Source of the DNA: Streptosporangium becharense
GTDB taxonomy: Bacteria; Actinomycetota; Actinomycetes; Streptosporangiales; Streptosporangiaceae
DNA length: 64,000 nt
Assembly (NCBI RefSeq): GCF_014204985.1
Contig: NZ_JACHMP010000001.1
Coordinates: 6,200,001 to 6,264,000 of the forward strand
Direction of reading: 5' to 3'
This document shows, piece by piece, positions 7,015 through 16,695 of this stretch. Both the position numbers and the translations under genes were made by a program. The number at the start of each line of letters is the position of its first letter. The first letter of the stretch is position 1. The notes under the pieces are model-generated. The model made no database searches. It saw only the letters and a list, made by a program, of their open reading frames with translations, and was not told the DNA's origin.

Positions 7015-8541
7015 GTGGTCATGGTCGACGTCGGCGAGACCGCGGAGCGCGGGAACGGTGTCTCATCCGGGGTCTCCTCCCGAGTCTCGGAGGAAGGTGC
7101 GGGCTGGTCCTGCTCGCAGATCGGCACGTTCAAGGACCTGCGACCCGACCGCGCCAGCTTCTCCTGGCTCGACCCGCGCACGCTCTGGCGCTCCCGGAAC
7201 GAGATCCTCGCCGCCCTGTTCGGCGACCCGTCCGGGCAGGTCCGGTCGCGCTGGGTCGCCGCCCAGCGGAGCCGGGGCGTCGACGGGTCCTTCCGGATCC
7301 CGGTGGAGACCGGCCCCGAGTTCTCCTTCCTGGTCCTCGGCGACACCGGCGAGGGCGACGCCTCGCAGTACGCCGTGGTGCCGGGCATGCTCAAGGTCGG
7401 TGAGGGCACCGCCTTCGCCGTCGTGGCCAGCGACGTGATCTATCCCACCGGCTCCGGCAACGAGTACGAGGACAAGTTCTTCCGCCCGTACCAGGACTAC
7501 CCGGCCCCCATCTACGCCGTTCCCGGCAACCACGACTGGTACGACGGGCTGGGCGGCTTCATGCGCGTCTTCTGCGACGCGCCCGCGCTCGAGGCGGTGC
7601 GGGAGGGCTTCAGGCTCTCGCCCTCCGGGCTGCGCGGGCTGCTCTGGCGCAGACCGGAGAGGATCGACGAGGCCCGCCTGGCACGGGCGCGCGAGCGGCG
7701 GGGAAAGCCCGGGCAGCGGGCGGTCCAGCCCGGCCCGTACTGGGCGATCGAGACGCCGGGCCTGCTCGTCGTGGGCGTCGACACAGGCATCCGGGGCGAC
7801 CTGGACCGCGAGCAGACCGACTGGCTCCGCGAGGTCTCCCGCGACCCCCGGCCCAAGGTGCTCGTCACCGGCAAACCCATCTACACCCGCAACGAGTACA
7901 AGCCGTCGAAACTGGCCGGGGGCGGCACCGTGGACGACATCGTCACCGACCCCGCCTGCAACTACGTCGCGGCCATCGGCGGCGACGTGCACAACTACCA
8001 GCGTTTCCCGGTCCGGGTCGGCGACCGGACGATCCACTACATCGTCGCGGGCGGCTCCGGGGCCTTCATGCACGCCACCCACACCATCCCCAGGGTCACG
8101 GTGGGCGGGGTGCACGAGGACGACTACCGGTGCTACCCGCTCCGCGGCGACTCGCTGTCGTTCTACAGCAGGCTCTACAGCGAGCGGTTGCGCATGCGCT
8201 GGCTGTACCTGACGCCCGCCGAGAGCGCGGCGCTGATGTCCCGCCGGATCGGCAACACCCCGGTCCGCGACATCCCGCCCGTGCCGGTCACCCGGCGGAT
8301 GCGCTGGGCGGCGCGGCTCCTCGGTGGCTGGCCGATGCCGTTCCGGCTCCCGGTGGGCCGGACCTTCCACCGCTACCTGTCGGAGCTGTCCGACTGGGAC
8401 ACCCCGCCGTTCTTCAAGAGCTTCCTGCACGTCTCCGTCACGCCCGGCACCCTGCGGATCCGCTGTCACGCCGCAACCGGCTGCCTTCCCCAGGAAATCG
8501 AACCCCCGATCGAGGACGAGGTCGTCATCTCGCTCTCCTGA
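7015..8541 (+). CDS. Calcineurin-like metallophosphoesterase
   Basis: 508-residue protein with the metal-binding motifs of the calcineurin-like phosphoesterase superfamily. GDTGEGD at about residues 110-116 takes the place of the usual GDxHG-type motif, PGNHDWYDG near residue 170 is the GNH(D/E) motif, and GGDVHNYQRF near residue 322 supplies late histidine ligands. The Asp of the usual GD motif II is seen only as ASDVIYPTG near residue 139. No signal peptide or membrane segment is apparent, so it is probably cytoplasmic. The substrate is unknown. Start could be GTG 7015 or ATG 7021; neither has a clear ribosome site. The next gene begins 36 nt downstream, which suggests co-transcription. Confidence 0.85.
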   Translation: MVMVDVGETAERGNGVSSGVSSRVSEEGAGWSCSQIGTFKDLRPDRASFSWLDPRTLWRSRNEILAALFGDPSGQVRSRWVAAQRSRGVDGSFRIPVETGPEFSFLVLGDTGEGDASQYAVVPGMLKVGEGTAFAVVASDVIYPTGSGNEYEDKFFRPYQDYPAPIYAVPGNHDWYDGLGGFMRVFCDAPALEAVREGFRLSPSGLRGLLWRRPERIDEARLARARERRGKPGQRAVQPGPYWAIETPGLLVVGVDTGIRGDLDREQTDWLREVSRDPRPKVLVTGKPIYTRNEYKPSKLAGGGTVDDIVTDPACNYVAAIGGDVHNYQRFPVRVGDRTIHYIVAGGSGAFMHATHTIPRVTVGGVHEDDYRCYPLRGDSLSFYSRLYSERLRMRWLYLTPAESAALMSRRIGNTPVRDIPPVPVTRRMRWAARLLGGWPMPFRLPVGRTFHRYLSELSDWDTPPFFKSFLHVSVTPGTLRIRCHAATGCLPQEIEPPIEDEVVISLS

Positions 8542-8577
8542 GCGGAAATGTCGGTTCGGCGTGGCAGGCTGGGACGC

Positions 8578-10173
8578 ATGAACGTGGCAGTCGCGGCCGG
8601 CCCCGGCGGCGGGGGCGTGCTGCAGGCCGACGGCGAGCCGGCCAGGGCCGTGGCCGACCTGGCCGCCGCCGTGCGCACCCTGGAGGCGGCCCGCCCGCGC
8701 TGGGTCTGGGCCGACACCCGGGAGGTCTATCCGGCCCTGCTCGGCGCGGGGGTCCGGCTGGGCCGCTGTCACGACCTCGCGCTGACCGAGGCCCTGCTGC
8801 TCGGCTACGAGGGGCGCCACGACGAGCCCCGGTCGGCCCAGGCCGCCCACGCCCGGCTGCACGGCCTCCCCGTGCCGCAGGACCGGCACGACCCCCGGGT
8901 GCGGCAGGCCACCCTCTTCGAGGAGGAGCCTTCGCCGCCCGACGCCGGCCTGGTCGCGGAGGTCCACGCCGACCAGCTTCGGCGTGTCGAGGCCACCGCC
9001 GACCCGCGGCGGTTCCGGCTGCTGGTCGCCGCGGAGTCGGCCGGGGCACTGATCGCCGCCGAGATGGCCCACGAGGGCATGCCCTGGCGCGAGGACGTCC
9101 ACGACGAACTGCTGACCGGCCTGCTCGGTCCACGGCCGGTGCACGGCATGCGACCGGCCAAGCTCCAGGCGCTGGCCGACCAGGTCTGCGCGGCCTTCGG
9201 CACAACGTTCAACCCCGACTCCCCGCAGCAGATCACCAGGGTGTTCAGGGCGGCCGGCGTCCCGGTCGCCTCCACCAGGGCCCACGACATCAAACGGGTC
9301 GACCATCCGGGTGTCGCCCCGCTGCTCGCCTACAAGGAGCTGGCCAGGATCCACAGCTTCCACGGGTGGGCCTGGGCCGACCAGTGGGTCCGCGGCCACC
9401 GCTTCCGCCCCGAGTACGTCGTGGGCGGCGTCGTGTCGGGCAGGTGGGCCACCAGTGGCGGCGGTGCCCTGCAGATCCCCAAGGTGATGCGCAGGGTCGT
9501 GGTGGCCGACGAGGGCTGGACCCTCGTCGTCGCCGACGCCGCCCAGCTCGAACCCCGGGTGCTGGCGGCCATGGCCCAGGACGTCGGCCTGGCCAGGGCC
9601 GCCGGGGAGATCGACCTGTATCAGGCGCTGGCCCAGGCGTTCGGCGGTGAACGCGACCACGCCAAGATCGCGATGCTGTCGGCGATGTACGGCGGCACCA
9701 GCGGCGACGCACCCAAGCTGCTGGCCGTCATGCGCCAGCGCTTCCCCGCCGCCTACCAGTTCGTCGAGGACGCCGCGCGGGCGGGGGAGGAGGGCCGGGT
9801 GGTCCGCTCCTGGCTGGGCCGCACCAGCCCACCGCCCTCGGCCCGCTGGCGGGAGCTGGTCTCCGGGCCGGACGGAAGCCGGGCGGCCCGCGACCGCGGC
9901 CGGTTCACCCGCAACTTCGTGGTCCAGGCCACCGCCGCCGAGTGGGCACTCGCGTTGATGGCCGTGCTGCGCGGGCTGCTCCCCGACCCGGCCAGGCTGG
10001 TGTTCTTCCAGCACGACGAGGTCATGGTGCACTGCCCGGCCGAGCTGGCCGGTGAGGTGGTCGCGGCGGTCGGCGAGGCCGCGGAGGAGGCGACCAGGCT
10101 GTTGTTCGGGCAGACCCGGGTGCGCTTCCCCATGCAGGCCGTCCCGGTGCGCTGCTACGCCGACGCCAAGTGA
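8578..10173 (+). CDS. Family-A DNA polymerase (bifunctional 3'-5' exonuclease/DNA polymerase type)
   Basis: 531-residue product related to the polymerase half of DNA polymerase I but without a 5' nuclease domain. Polymerase motif A is VVADAAQLEPRVLAA with catalytic D320. The fingers region (motif B area) is HAKIAMLSAMYGGTSG, and motif C is QHDEV with D480 and E481. RWATSGGGALQIPK precedes motif A as in Pol I. The N-terminal 180 residues occupy the place of the 3'-5' exonuclease, but the DEDD carboxylates are hard to recognise, so proofreading may be absent. Such stand-alone enzymes are common in actinobacteria; a repair role is likely but unproven. ATG 8578 is preferred to the in-frame ATG at 8548. 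Confidence 0.85.
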   Translation: MNVAVAAGPGGGGVLQADGEPARAVADLAAAVRTLEAARPRWVWADTREVYPALLGAGVRLGRCHDLALTEALLLGYEGRHDEPRSAQAAHARLHGLPVPQDRHDPRVRQATLFEEEPSPPDAGLVAEVHADQLRRVEATADPRRFRLLVAAESAGALIAAEMAHEGMPWREDVHDELLTGLLGPRPVHGMRPAKLQALADQVCAAFGTTFNPDSPQQITRVFRAAGVPVASTRAHDIKRVDHPGVAPLLAYKELARIHSFHGWAWADQWVRGHRFRPEYVVGGVVSGRWATSGGGALQIPKVMRRVVVADEGWTLVVADAAQLEPRVLAAMAQDVGLARAAGEIDLYQALAQAFGGERDHAKIAMLSAMYGGTSGDAPKLLAVMRQRFPAAYQFVEDAARAGEEGRVVRSWLGRTSPPPSARWRELVSGPDGSRAARDRGRFTRNFVVQATAAEWALALMAVLRGLLPDPARLVFFQHDEVMVHCPAELAGEVVAAVGEAAEEATRLLFGQTRVRFPMQAVPVRCYADAK

Positions 10174-10239
10174 CCCCCGGCCGGCCGGCGGACCGGCCGG
10201 CTCCTCACCGGGCCGGGCGGAGGCGGTCTCCCGCGGCCG

Positions 10240-12417
10240 TCACTGGGCGGAGGCGAAGGTGGCGAAGAAGGTCTCCCGCACGTCGGTGATCTTCCCCCAG
10301 TCGAGGTCCTGGGCCCGCAACGTGATCAGGTAGGCGGTCTGGCCGTTGACGGCGACGTAGCGCGTCAAGGCGTGCACGGGAACCCCGTTGGCCTGGTCGT
10401 AGGTGTACTCCCAGTCGGCGGCCTTCCAGTTCCGGTAGTCCACCGGTATCACCTCGATCTCGGAGTAGCCGTCGAGGCCCTTCCTGTCGGCCTTGGCGAT
10501 CCCGGCCATCGGGTCGGTGACCGGCACCTCGACCACCGAGATCCGCTGCCCGCTGTTCTTCGGCCCGGAGAAGACCACACTGGTCCTGCCGGTCCGCTTC
10601 ACCGTCCAGTCATCGGGCACCGCGGCCGACACACCGCCCGAGGTCCGCAGCACGAAGCCCGCCGGGACCTCACCGGTCTCCTCGGAGCGCTCGGGCTCGT
10701 CGGCGGGGGCGGGCGCCGCCACGGCGGCCCCCGCTCCGACCGCCGGGTCGTGGGCACCGCCGGGCAGCAGGACGAACAGCACGGCGGCCACGACGGCCAG
10801 CACGCCGCCTCCGCCGAGCGCCAGGAGCCGGGGGTCGGGGCGGCCGTCGCGGGTCCGGGCGCCGGTGGCCCGGCGCCGGGTGCTCCTGCGGCCCGGGGAC
10901 GGGGGTTCGGCGGGTCCTGTGGCGGGCCCAGTGGTGTGCGCGGCGGCGGGCCCCGTGGCGGGCCCGGTAGCGGACGCGGCGGCGAGGCCCGGCTCGTGTG
11001 CGGCCTGCCGCATGTCCCCGCCGGTCCGGGACTGCGGGGAGGAAGCGGGCAGGGCCGTCCCGCCTCCGCCGATCGGCCGGCCCGGGACCGCTCCATCGGG
11101 CGACTCCCCGGGGAAGCCGGCGGGCGGATCGAACGGGAAAGCGGCCGGCGGGGCGAACGGGTCGCCGCTCAGGGCGGCCGGCGCGGCGAGCGGGCCACCG
11201 CTCAGACCGGCCGTGGGGACGCGCAACGCGTCGTAGCCGCGCTGGTGGCCGCCGTTCGGGCCGGACGGCGGGCCTTCGGCCGACGGGAGGCGCCACGGCG
11301 GGACCGGCACGTTCACGGCCCGTCCGCCCGGCGTCCCGGCGGGTGTGTCACCGGGGGCCCGCGGCTCGTCCGGGAAGTCGTTCGGGACCCGGACCGGGCC
11401 GGAGGGCGTCTCGACGATCCGGGAGGGCACCGCCCCCGGCGTGACCTCCAGCGGGGGCATCAGGTGTAACGGCACGGAGCCGCCGGGAAGCGGAACCGGG
11501 GGAGGGGCGGGCGGCCGGTTCGGCGTGCCCGAGCCGTGGCTGCGCAGCACCTGCTCCAGCAGTTCCGCCACCTGGGCGGCGCTCATCCGGTCGGCGGGGT
11601 CCTTGCGGAGCAGGCCCTCGATGACGGTGGTCAGCGCACCCGCCCGCGACGGCCGGGCGGGCTGCTGGGTGAGGATCGCGCCGAGCACGGCCACCGGGTC
11701 GGCCCCGTCGTACGGGGCCCGGCCCTCGACCGCCGCGTACAGGGTGGCGCCGAAGGACCACAGGTCGGACGCCGACGTGAACTGCCCGCCGGACAGCCGC
11801 TCCGGGGGGATGTAGGCGGGGGAGCCCATCAGCAGACCGGTCTGGGTGATCGTGACGTTGCCCTCCACCGCGGCGATGCCGAAGTCGGTGAGGACCACCC
11901 GGTCGGAGGTCAGCAGTACGTTGCCCGGCTTGATGTCACGGTGCAGGATCCCGGCGGCGTGCGCGTGGCGCAGCGCGTCGAGCACCCGCACGCCGATCTC
12001 GGCGGCCTGGACCACCGGCAGCGGACCGTTCCGCTGGACCGCCTGCTCCAGCGACCAGGCGCGGACCAGCTCCATCACGATCCAGGGCCGGCCGTCCTCC
12101 TCGACCACGTCGTGCACGGTGACGATGCCGGGATGACTGAGCCGGGCCGCCGAGCGGGCCTCGCGCAGCATCCGCTGGTGCGCGATCCGCGTGCTCGCCT
12201 GGTCCAGCCCGTAGGGGAGGATCAGCTCCTTGATCGCCACGTCCCGGTCGAGCAGGACGTCGTGGGCGTGCCACACCATGCCCATCCCGCCCCGGCCCAC
12301 CGGCGACACCAGGCGGTAACGCCGTCCCACCAGCCTGCCCTTGCCCTCCGGTGTCGCTCCGGCGGCGTCCCCGCTCCCGAAGCCGTAGGGGGTATTCCCG
12401 AGCAAGCGATCGGCCAT
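10240..12417 (-). CDS. Membrane Ser/Thr protein kinase (Hanks type)
   Basis: 725-residue receptor-like kinase. The cytoplasmic kinase domain runs from about residue 30 to 290: glycine loop GRGGMGMVWHAHD, invariant Lys in VAIKEL, catalytic HRDIKPGNVLL near residue 159, DFGIAAVEG, and the APE-like segment GSPAYIPPERLSGGQ. A long Pro/Gly/Ala-rich linker follows, then one membrane helix (VLAVVAAVLFVLLPGG, about residue 550). About 150 residues lie outside the cell and show no PASTA repeats. The extracellular end (WTVKRTGRTSVVFSGP...) resembles domains found on other actinobacterial kinases of unknown ligand. GGGAACGGGG lies upstream of the ATG. No phosphatase partner is adjacent. Confidence 0.92.
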   Translation of the reverse strand: MADRLLGNTPYGFGSGDAAGATPEGKGRLVGRRYRLVSPVGRGGMGMVWHAHDVLLDRDVAIKELILPYGLDQASTRIAHQRMLREARSAARLSHPGIVTVHDVVEEDGRPWIVMELVRAWSLEQAVQRNGPLPVVQAAEIGVRVLDALRHAHAAGILHRDIKPGNVLLTSDRVVLTDFGIAAVEGNVTITQTGLLMGSPAYIPPERLSGGQFTSASDLWSFGATLYAAVEGRAPYDGADPVAVLGAILTQQPARPSRAGALTTVIEGLLRKDPADRMSAAQVAELLEQVLRSHGSGTPNRPPAPPPVPLPGGSVPLHLMPPLEVTPGAVPSRIVETPSGPVRVPNDFPDEPRAPGDTPAGTPGGRAVNVPVPPWRLPSAEGPPSGPNGGHQRGYDALRVPTAGLSGGPLAAPAALSGDPFAPPAAFPFDPPAGFPGESPDGAVPGRPIGGGGTALPASSPQSRTGGDMRQAAHEPGLAAASATGPATGPAAAHTTGPATGPAEPPSPGRRSTRRRATGARTRDGRPDPRLLALGGGGVLAVVAAVLFVLLPGGAHDPAVGAGAAVAAPAPADEPERSEETGEVPAGFVLRTSGGVSAAVPDDWTVKRTGRTSVVFSGPKNSGQRISVVEVPVTDPMAGIAKADRKGLDGYSEIEVIPVDYRNWKAADWEYTYDQANGVPVHALTRYVAVNGQTAYLITLRAQDLDWGKITDVRETFFATFASAQ

Positions 12418-12648
12418 CGTACCCCGTTCCCTATAACCAACCCTTATTTGCGCGGTTCGCCACGATATCGGGATGGCATTCGGTAATGGAAGTTGGCATA
12501 GGGGGAAAAGGGGCGACGGTGCTATTTGTCACCGGGGCCTCCCCTGCGGCCACGGGCCGCCGTTCCCGCTCTGACGTCGCCTGATGGGGCGGTTCACGGG
12601 AAGTGGCGGACTTCACCCGACCTTATGGTAAAAGATCGCCGAAACGAT

Positions 12649-14046
12649 TCATCCCGCGTCTCCGGCCGCTTCGGCCAGCGCGGCCAGCGCCGCGGTGAAC
12701 GCCGAGGCGGGCGGGCTGACCAGACCCGCGCCGACCTGCCCGGTGCCCGCGACCCGTCCCGCGATGCCGGTGTTCACCGTGGGCAGCAGGCCCGTCCTGG
12801 CGACCAGCGTGACGTCGACGCCCACCGGAGTGCCCCGGAAGCCGAGCGCGGGGATCTGGTAGGCCGGGTGCTCGGCCAGGGTGATCTCGTACATCGACCG
12901 GGTCGCCGCCGTCGCCTCCGCCACGTCGCCGCCCACGAACCGGACGATCGCCGGAGCCGCGGCCATCGCGAAACCGCCCAGGCCCGCCGTCTCGGTGATG
13001 GTGGAGTCGCCGATGTCCGGGTTGGCGTCCTCGGGCCCGTACGCGCCGAGGTAGAGCCCGTCCGGCACCCCCGCCGGGCCGGTGAACCAGCGGTCGCCCA
13101 GGCCGGAGACCTGGACGCCGAAGTCCGTGCCGTTGCGCGCCATCGCCACCACCAGGGTGGAGCCCGGGACGCCCCTGGCGGCGTCCGCGCTGACCTTGCA
13201 CGCGGCCATGCCCGCGTTGAGGAAGAAGTGGTCGTTGCCGTTGACGAAACGCAGGACCTCGGCGGCGTGGCCGGGTGCGGTCTCCACGATCGACGGGGCG
13301 AGCTCGCGCGCCATCAGCGAGGTGGCCGCCCGGTTGCGGTTGTGCAGCTCGTCACCCATCTGCAGGGCCTGCGCGATCAGCGCCCGCAGGTCCAGCGGCC
13401 CGCTCCGCTCCAGCGTCGCGCGCAGCACCGGGCCGAGCACCTCGCCCATCCAGCGCAGGCGTTCGAGCACCTCGGGACCGTAGGCGCCGTAGCGCAGCAC
13501 CTTGCCCAGGCCCTCGTTGAGCGAGCAGTACGCGGTGCCGCCATGCTCGGCGTCGTGGACCTCGAACATCCACATCGACGGTGTGACCACACCCGCCATC
13601 GGCCCCACGGTCCGGTGGTGGTGACAGGAGTCCAGCCGGGCCCGCCCGGCGGCCAGCAGCCGTTCGGCCTCCTCGGCGTCCGCGGCCAGCCCTTCCAGCA
13701 GCATCGCCCCGACCAGCGCACCCCGCAGCGGGCCGGACGCCCGCTCCCACTCGATCGGCGGCCCCGCGTGCAGGAAGGTGCCCTCCGGCAGGTCGAGCAC
13801 CTCGCTCGCGGGCCGTACCCCGACAAGGTGGGGCCGGGCGGACAGCAGGCGTCCCACGGCGGTCTCGTTGGCGCCGGCCCGGCGCGGGTCGGCGAGAACC
13901 CGGGCCAGGTCCGTCTCGGTGCCGGGCATCGGCGGACGCCAGTCCACCCGCACCCGCGGGACGGCCTGCGCGTCCAGCGCCTCACCGAGCACGTCGGCCC
14001 CGACCGTGATCACTTCCGGTTCTCCGGAGAGCATGGACAGCGTCAA
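12649..14046 (-). CDS. DUF1116 protein, AllG/YlbE-like oxamate carbamoyltransferase subunit
   Basis: 465-residue protein of the DUF1116 family, which in E. coli (AllG, formerly YlbE) is one of three subunits of oxamate carbamoyltransferase. Characteristic segments are CHHHRTVGPMAGVVTPSMWM, AYCSLNEGLGKVLRYGAYG, and a glycine-rich C-terminal half with NTGIAGRVAGTGQVGAGLV. The TTG at 14046 is chosen because AGGAG ends 6 nt upstream; an ATG at 14034 has no such site. The gene lies 70 nt after fdrA in the same direction. E. coli function is established for the homologue; transfer to this organism is inference supported by all three subunit types being adjacent. Confidence 0.85.
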   Translation of the reverse strand: MTLSMLSGEPEVITVGADVLGEALDAQAVPRVRVDWRPPMPGTETDLARVLADPRRAGANETAVGRLLSARPHLVGVRPASEVLDLPEGTFLHAGPPIEWERASGPLRGALVGAMLLEGLAADAEEAERLLAAGRARLDSCHHHRTVGPMAGVVTPSMWMFEVHDAEHGGTAYCSLNEGLGKVLRYGAYGPEVLERLRWMGEVLGPVLRATLERSGPLDLRALIAQALQMGDELHNRNRAATSLMARELAPSIVETAPGHAAEVLRFVNGNDHFFLNAGMAACKVSADAARGVPGSTLVVAMARNGTDFGVQVSGLGDRWFTGPAGVPDGLYLGAYGPEDANPDIGDSTITETAGLGGFAMAAAPAIVRFVGGDVAEATAATRSMYEITLAEHPAYQIPALGFRGTPVGVDVTLVARTGLLPTVNTGIAGRVAGTGQVGAGLVSPPASAFTAALAALAEAAGDAG

Positions 14047-14116
14047 CGAGCACTCCTGGGCTGAGGGCGGTGGCGTTCCGCCGGGCGAACGCAGGCCCCG
14101 GACCTGCGGGAACGGT

Positions 14117-15694
14117 TCATCGAGGGGTCGCGGTACCGGCCGGGGCGACGCGCGCCGCGTACGCGGCGGCCCGCGCGTTGGAGGCGAACACCGCGGCGCC
14201 CGCCGCCTGCAGAGCCCGCGCCTGGGCGTGCAGCCCCTGCGGGTCGCCCTCGGTGCCGACCAGTGCGACGACCACCGTGACGCCCCTGGCGCGGGCCGAG
14301 GCGATCTCCGGGGCGAGACGCGCCGCGGGGTCGGGGTCGGCGCCGTGGCCGAGCACCACGTCGAGCAGCGCGACGTCACCGGCCGGCACCGCGGCCAGCG
14401 CCTCCAGGCGCAGCGTCGGGTCGATCATCGGGTGTGCCCGGCCGCGCGTGTAGGCGTCGTCGCCGAAGTCGGTGAACTCGCCGGTCCCGGCGACGAGCCG
14501 GGCCTCGGTGCACAGCGTCCCGCCCGCGTAGATCCCCCGCAGCCTCCCCGCCGGGGCCGCCGGAACCGCCGGGGCCGCCGGAACCGCCGGGGCCGCAGCG
14601 CCGCCGGTGCCGCCCGTGCCGCCCGGCGTCACGCCGTCACCCGCGCCGGCGGAGACCGCACTGTCGGAGGTCGCACTGTCGGAGGTCGCACTGGCGGAGG
14701 CCGTGTCGCCGGGACCGGTGGCCGCGACGCCCGCGGCGGGCCAGGACGGCCACTCGGGGACCGGGGTGCCCAGCCTGCGCAGCACGGCCTCGGCGGCGGT
14801 GGTCAGGTCGTCCCCGTCCGGGCCGAGCAGGGCCGTCACCACCGGTGTTCCCAGGCCCGCGACGGCCTCCTCGACGACCCGCGCGACCTCCGGGGCGGGA
14901 GGCTTGGAGACCAGAAGGATCAGCTCGGTGCCCGGATCGGCGTCCAGGGCCCGCAAGGCGCGCAGGGTGGACAGCCCGCCCACCTCCGCCGACAGGTCCC
15001 GGCCGCCCACGCCGAGCACCTGGCCGACCCCGACGCCGGCCAGGTCCAGCAGGCAGGTCACCTGCTGGGCGCCCGTGCCGGAGGCGGCCACCACCCCGAC
15101 CGGGCCGGGCCGCAGCACGTTGGCGAACCCCAGTCCCGCGCCGCCGATCACCGCGGTGCCGCAGTCGGGGCCCATGACCAGCACGTCGCGTTCGGCGGCG
15201 CGCCTCTTGAGCAGCACCTCCTGCTCCACCGGCACGTTGTCGCTGAACACCATCACCGACAGCCCCGCCTCGACCGCGTCCAGCGCCTCGGCGAACGCGT
15301 ACGGGCCGGGCACCGAGACCAGGACCACCGCCGCCCCGGTGGCCCCGGCGCCGCCACGGTCGCGCGCGGCGGCGCGTACGGTGCGCGGGGGTCGCTCGGC
15401 TGCGGGCCCGGCCGGTGTCCCCCCGGCGAGGCCGGCCAGCAACCGGTCCAGTTCGGCGGAGGCGGCCTCCAACTCGTCCGGTCCGTCGCCGCGCAACGCG
15501 ATCAGCAGGTCCGCCGGGCCGGCCGCGGGCAGGTCGAAGCCCAGCTCGGCGGCGACGCCGAGGTTGAGCTCGGTGGCCATCGCCACCACCGCGACCTGCA
15601 CCCCGGGCAGCGCGCCGGCCGCCCGGCTGATCCGCATCAGGCTCACCGAGTCGTGGTAGACGCCCGTGCGTACCCGGACCACATCAGTGCTCAA
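14117..15694 (-). CDS. fdrA: FdrA/AllF-like acyl-CoA-synthetase-fold protein
   Basis: 525-residue member of the FdrA family, with an acyl-CoA synthetase (NDP-forming)-like fold; E. coli FdrA is AllF, a subunit of oxamate carbamoyltransferase. Seen here are DNVPVEQEVLLKRRAAE, the segment VMGPDCGTAVIGG, GVVAASGTGAQQVTCLLD and VGGRDLSAEVGG. An Ala/Pro-rich and Ser/Thr/Ala-rich linker of about 60 residues, coded by short tandem repeats (14548-14600 and 14657-14700), separates the two halves and should be flexible. The ATG start overlaps the last 11 bases of the DUF2877 gene, so translation is coupled. Confidence 0.88.
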   Translation of the reverse strand: MSTDVVRVRTGVYHDSVSLMRISRAAGALPGVQVAVVAMATELNLGVAAELGFDLPAAGPADLLIALRGDGPDELEAASAELDRLLAGLAGGTPAGPAAERPPRTVRAAARDRGGAGATGAAVVLVSVPGPYAFAEALDAVEAGLSVMVFSDNVPVEQEVLLKRRAAERDVLVMGPDCGTAVIGGAGLGFANVLRPGPVGVVAASGTGAQQVTCLLDLAGVGVGQVLGVGGRDLSAEVGGLSTLRALRALDADPGTELILLVSKPPAPEVARVVEEAVAGLGTPVVTALLGPDGDDLTTAAEAVLRRLGTPVPEWPSWPAAGVAATGPGDTASASATSDSATSDSAVSAGAGDGVTPGGTGGTGGAAAPAVPAAPAVPAAPAGRLRGIYAGGTLCTEARLVAGTGEFTDFGDDAYTRGRAHPMIDPTLRLEALAAVPAGDVALLDVVLGHGADPDPAARLAPEIASARARGVTVVVALVGTEGDPQGLHAQARALQAAGAAVFASNARAAAYAARVAPAGTATPR

Positions 15695-16577
15695 CTGTCC
15701 TGCCCTCCACGTCGATCACGGCGGCCAGCCCGATCCGCACCCCCCAGGCCAGGTCGGCACCGGAGGTGTGGCCCAGGCTCAGCAGGCGGTGCAGCGCGGG
15801 CTCCAGGGGTTGTTGTCCGGCCAGCCCGCGCAGTACGGCCAGCACCTCGCCGCTGGCCTCGCCCCGGGCGGCGCAGTGCAGCAGCGCCGCCGAGATGGGG
15901 GTGGTCCTGCCGCGCACGTCGAAGGTGACCGCGGCGGCCAGCCAGTCGGCGAGCCAGACGGCTCCGCCCGCCCCCGCCGCGGTGCCCAGGTGGCGCAGCG
16001 CCACCAGCAGCCCGGCGAGCACGTCGTCACCGCTCGGGGTGAGTCCGGGGCCCAGGCCGACGAGCTGTTCGGCGGCCGTCACGCTCCTGAGCAGCGATCC
16101 CTCCGCGCACCCCCGGGCCAGCAGGGCGACGGCGCCGTTGCCCTCCAGCCCGGGACGCCGCGGCGAGCGGTCGCACAGCCCGGCCAGTGCGGGCAGCGCG
16201 CGGGCCAGCCGTGCCGCCGGCACCGGGCCGAGCGGCGGGGCGGGGTCCCACCACCGGTGGGCCCGCAGGCTGAGCCGCCCGATGTCGATCGAGCCGTCGC
16301 CCACGTACGCCTCGGCGCCCAGCTCGGCCCGCGGCATCGGGCCGGCGACGACCATGGCGTTGGGCAGCCGGGTGGCCTTCCCGCTGACCACCGCGACCAC
16401 CTGGGGTTCCAGCTCGGTGCGGACCTCCAGGTAGACCCCGGCGGGGAAGGCCGCGAGCACCCGGGCGGGCCGGCGCGGCGCCTCCAGCATCGGACGGAGC
16501 GCGGTGCTGGCCGCGCCGGCGCCGTGCGTCCGCGCGTCCGCGTGCCGCTGTGGACCGGGCCGCGTCCCGACGGTCAT
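15684..16577 (-). CDS. DUF2877 protein, AllH/YlbF-like oxamate carbamoyltransferase subunit
   Basis: 297-residue DUF2877 protein, the family of E. coli AllH (YlbF). The signature GLGPGLTPSGDDVLAGLLVAL is complete near residue 186, and TSGADLAWGVRIGL lies near the C-terminus. ATG 16577 follows a G-rich ribosome site; the in-frame extension to 16700 would run into the regulatory gap. It is the first gene of the leftward three-gene operon DUF2877-fdrA-DUF1116 and is divergent from pucR, which is the probable regulator. Confidence 0.85.
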   Translation of the reverse strand: MTVGTRPGPQRHADARTHGAGAASTALRPMLEAPRRPARVLAAFPAGVYLEVRTELEPQVVAVVSGKATRLPNAMVVAGPMPRAELGAEAYVGDGSIDIGRLSLRAHRWWDPAPPLGPVPAARLARALPALAGLCDRSPRRPGLEGNGAVALLARGCAEGSLLRSVTAAEQLVGLGPGLTPSGDDVLAGLLVALRHLGTAAGAGGAVWLADWLAAAVTFDVRGRTTPISAALLHCAARGEASGEVLAVLRGLAGQQPLEPALHRLLSLGHTSGADLAWGVRIGLAAVIDVEGRTVEH

Positions 16578-16695
16578 GGACGCCCCCGTACGAAGGCGTT
16601 CTCCCCGCTCATCCGCTCGATGCGCTCGCTCACGAATCCCCCATCCATTGAGGCGACGGTAGAACGGGGGCGGACGAGGCCGTACGGAGAAAGAT

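Noticed and set aside
7063..10032. Very long leftward open frame of 989 codons
   Set aside because: It lies opposite the metallophosphoesterase and polymerase genes, both with intact motifs; long antisense frames are a by-product of GC-rich third positions.
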